This document shows positions 61,263-64,000 of a stretch of 64,000 nucleotides of DNA, one piece after another. Within the stretch, counting starts at the first letter, position 1. Every line of letters begins with the position of its first letter. Under the pieces are notes generated by a model. It worked only from the letters and a program-made list of their open reading frames with translations, had not been told where the DNA came from and ran no database searches. Location of the stretch: contig NC_084663.1 of NCBI RefSeq assembly GCF_028389875.1, positions 93,625,765 to 93,689,764 on the forward strand, in the 5' to 3' direction. A program made the translations under genes and the position numbers. The stretch comes from Rhea pennata. Lineage: Eukaryota > Chordata > Aves > Rheiformes > Rheidae.

Positions 61263-64000
61263 GTAAGAACATTTTAAGGTTAGCTATATAAGATCTGAAT
61301 ATTATTTTTGCATTAAAGGGCGTTCTCTGAAATTATTCCATGTTTTTCCACACATGAAATTCATTCCACTCATTCCAGTGAGTAATAAAGGGAAGACTCA
61401 TCTGTTTCGTAATCGTGTGTAGGTTTCTGAAAGCATACAGAGGATTAAGCTAAATGCTGAAAAAGTTATGTGCAAATGCATATAGGTGAATGCCTCTGTA
61501 TGACTCCAATGTGAGTAGTATAGCTCCAGCAATTCCATAATGTTTATTATTGATGTGTTGCTATGTCTTCACCCCATGTCTTTGTGGTGCAAACAATATT
61601 GCTGATTATAATAGAGTTGTCTTTAAAGCAGTTATTTTTTTGCCTTTTGGTAAATCCATCATCTTAATTTGTGCTCCCAGATAACGAATAGAAGTCCCTG
61701 GCAAAGCAAGTGATCTTTTGGTCTTATTGCAGGATGGACAGATTTTACTCATGTATCTTCCTAATCCTGCCCCCCCCCCCAACACACACCCTATTGCTAC
61801 TCTCAGCCACAAAATAAAAAGAAAACATGTTGCAGAAGAAAGAATACAGTTGATGAACTTACTGTGAAAGTATTCCTCGAGGTTACTGCACCTTTTCTCA
61901 GTTGTTGCTTTCCTAAACCTGCCCATATACACCATCTCTTTGATAAGAAAAGCTTTCTTACCATTTCATAGGTTCTTATGGTTTCTGTATGAGAGCAGGA
62001 TCAATTTTCTCCTAGCTCAAAATGTTTCTGGCATTCTGAGATTAGATAAAACACTATGACTTGCTCTTCCTGTTTATATGTTCACCTGTTGATATTTTCA
62101 ACTACTCTAGTTCCAGATCCTCCCTCAAACAGCTCCAGTTCATGAGTTTAGTCAGGTTTCTACAGCTGATTCACAATCAGTCTCAGTGTCTTTCAAGTCA
62201 ACTGTTTTTTGGCTTGTTCTCCTGTCGTCTGAGACATTTGATCCTGAAATGTTGGGTGGTTCTTTATTTCAGTATCTGTCTGAGCATTTGAAGAACTGTT
62301 GAGCCAAGTCTCATGCTCTGGAGTTGACTCACTGAAGAAAAAAGAAACTTTGAGATTTAAATTTTTATTGCCTATTGCTATAAAAAAATCTCAGCTAACT
62401 TGTAAAATTGAAAATAATGATTAATAAGCACAAGACTGAGCTGTGATATTGGATGTGTTTAAAATGCTGTCTGAGTATTTGTGGTTTCTCTGTGGACTGC
62501 CTCATTTTAAAATGTTAGAACTGTGGCTTTGACAGTCTTCCGCACCTAAATCTCTGCAGGCATACTTGTTCAAATCAGCACCATGATCTACAGCTTTCTT
62601 TAAAGGAATTATTGCTCACATTTGTCTGGCAATCCCTGTTAAATTTATTCATGCATTCCATAAAAAATGTAGCTAAGATATGAAAGTCAGGGTAGGAACC
62701 TACTTAGATAGGTCATAGATAGGATATTTGCAGACCATGGGTTTGAAATTTGACATTGCAGAAGTTCCTGTGAGTAGCATCAAAAAATATCACTACCTTA
62801 GTTAAAAAAATGGAAGGAAAGCATGTTAGCTGTATGGCCAATGAAAATCCTTTGACTTTAGAATGCCACATATTTGCACAAAGCAAGCAACAAACCAGGA
62901 ACTGCTCAGTTAACGTGATTAGCTGATCATTTTGATTAACAAAGTGGAGAAAGTTATGACTGTTTAAGTGTTTATCAAGGTCTGAAGAATTAAATTCTTC
63001 TTAGGTAAATGGCCTGTTACTTTGAGGTCATTCTTTTCCTCCAGCAGAGGCTTCAAAACTAGGCTTACGTCTGTAACTTGGAATTCTGTTCACAGATTCT
63101 CCTTTTTTCTTGTATGTTAACTTACAAAGGGATGGACTGCAAAGGGAGAGAGATGGGTAAAGTGGCATTGCAGAGGACAGTGCAATACCTTTGTTCAGAC
63201 TTGTAATCTGTTTTTTGAAAAGCATGCAGGTAATTCCTTTAAGTAAAAGATGCTTTTCAAAGTGAGCAGAATCATGGAGACCAGAAAAACTCACAGAATT
63301 GTTCCTATTAGTGCAAGCAATCTTTTCAGTGGGAATCTTTCAGTCTCCTTGCAGCTCGGCTTTGGTGATGAGCTTTGCACCCAAACTAGGGGTGAGCAAT
63401 TTTGCTTACTTTCAACTCTCAGTCCTCCTGAAGACCTTGTCCTTCTCCATAGTCCGGCTTCAGAACATGGTATGCATCAAGTTTTGGGACAAGCCAAGAC
63501 CAAGCATTTGCTTTTGAACTGGAATTTTGAGGCAGCAGGATAACAGACAGGGCTAGACTTAAAAACCTTCAAGTGCTTTCCAGCTGTTGCCATGCTGAAC
63601 AAATGGCAGAGTTGGCAAGACATGGAAAGTGGCTGGAGAAGAAGCAGGGGGGAGAGTAGTTTGGCTAGCTGCAAGGGATGGTGGGGTGAAAAGCCACAGA
63701 ATGGGGTACCCAGTTGTGGATGGCACGCACAGTCCCAGACACACAGATCTAGCTCAGCCCAGCGCTGTTAGCGATGTGGCTGTAGGAATGCAGAGTTTGG
63801 AAAATGTCACAACCCTGTCCAACCGTGTCTGAAAAGGTAGATGAATATATTCGTGTTTAGCCAGCAGTGAGCACTGTGCTGTCTCATCTGCGCTGCTTGC
63901 ATTACCTGAGTAAAGGCTAAGCAGCAGCTGCAGTGCAGACAGACTATATATGCCTAGTGGCTTGGCAATGTATGGAGCCCTGCTCATTACAGAACCTCCT
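61263..64000 (+). other. NME7: NME7 intron 4 (to window end)
   Basis: Starts GTAAGA; no NME7 exon 5 is found before the window ends. A short C-run at about 61769-61780. Otherwise nothing recognised; open frames near 63.25-63.54 kb look like chance. Confidence 0.8.

Noticed and set aside
63250-63543. 97-codon open frame near the window end
   Set aside because: No similarity to NME7 exon 5 or other known proteins; two overlapping frames are equally open, typical of chance.
1-64000. Endogenous retrovirus or LTR element
   Set aside because: No paired long terminal repeats, primer-binding site or gag/pol/env-like translation was recognised anywhere in the window.

Overview
This is ordinary vertebrate nuclear DNA: spliced genes with GT-AG introns, CpG-island promoters, long AT-rich introns and very few repeats. 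CR1-type LINE debris and the compact gene spacing point to a bird. One CR1-tailed, tRNA-Ile-like SINE hints at a passerine, but one diverged copy does not settle that.

The window holds four protein-coding genes, each recognised by matching translated exons to remembered vertebrate orthologues. In order they are: (1) the last four exons of SLC19A2, the thiamine transporter, on the + strand (165-5947, 3' UTR to about 8.37 kb); (2) CCDC181, a coiled-coil protein of motile cilia and sperm flagella, + strand, complete (non-coding exon ending at 12853; CDS 15851-21800; 525 aa); (3) BLZF1 / golgin-45, a Golgi-stacking tether, - strand, complete (CDS 30650-24462; 394 aa); (4) the first four exons of NME7, a ciliary microtubule inner protein with a DM10 domain and NDPK-like domains, + strand (ATG at 32833; exons to 61262; continues beyond the window). 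Gene order and relative strands match human 1q24 (F5 side - SLC19A2 - CCDC181 - BLZF1 - NME7), all inverted.

Layout: 1-8.4 kb SLC19A2; 8.4-12.7 kb intergenic; 12.7-22 kb CCDC181; 22-23.2 kb gap between convergent 3' ends; 23.2-32.7 kb BLZF1; 32.7-64 kb NME7. BLZF1 and NME7 share a head-to-head CpG-island promoter at about 32.3-33.1 kb. CCDC181 has its own CpG island at about 12.6-13.1 kb. NME7 intron 1 (18.9 kb) starts directly after the initiator ATG, so exon 1 encodes only methionine.

I do not see a novel system, phage, CRISPR array or intact mobile element. The most interesting points are regulatory. Three 6-2-6 X-box-like (RFX) motifs lie around the CCDC181 first exon, and a duplicated 16-mer with an X-box half-site lies in the BLZF1/NME7 promoter, so both ciliary genes carry ciliary-type promoter motifs. 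There is also an upstream ORF overlapping the CCDC181 start codon, an AUG-UAG start-stop element before the BLZF1 start, and an unidentified minus-strand exon-like pair inside NME7 intron 1.
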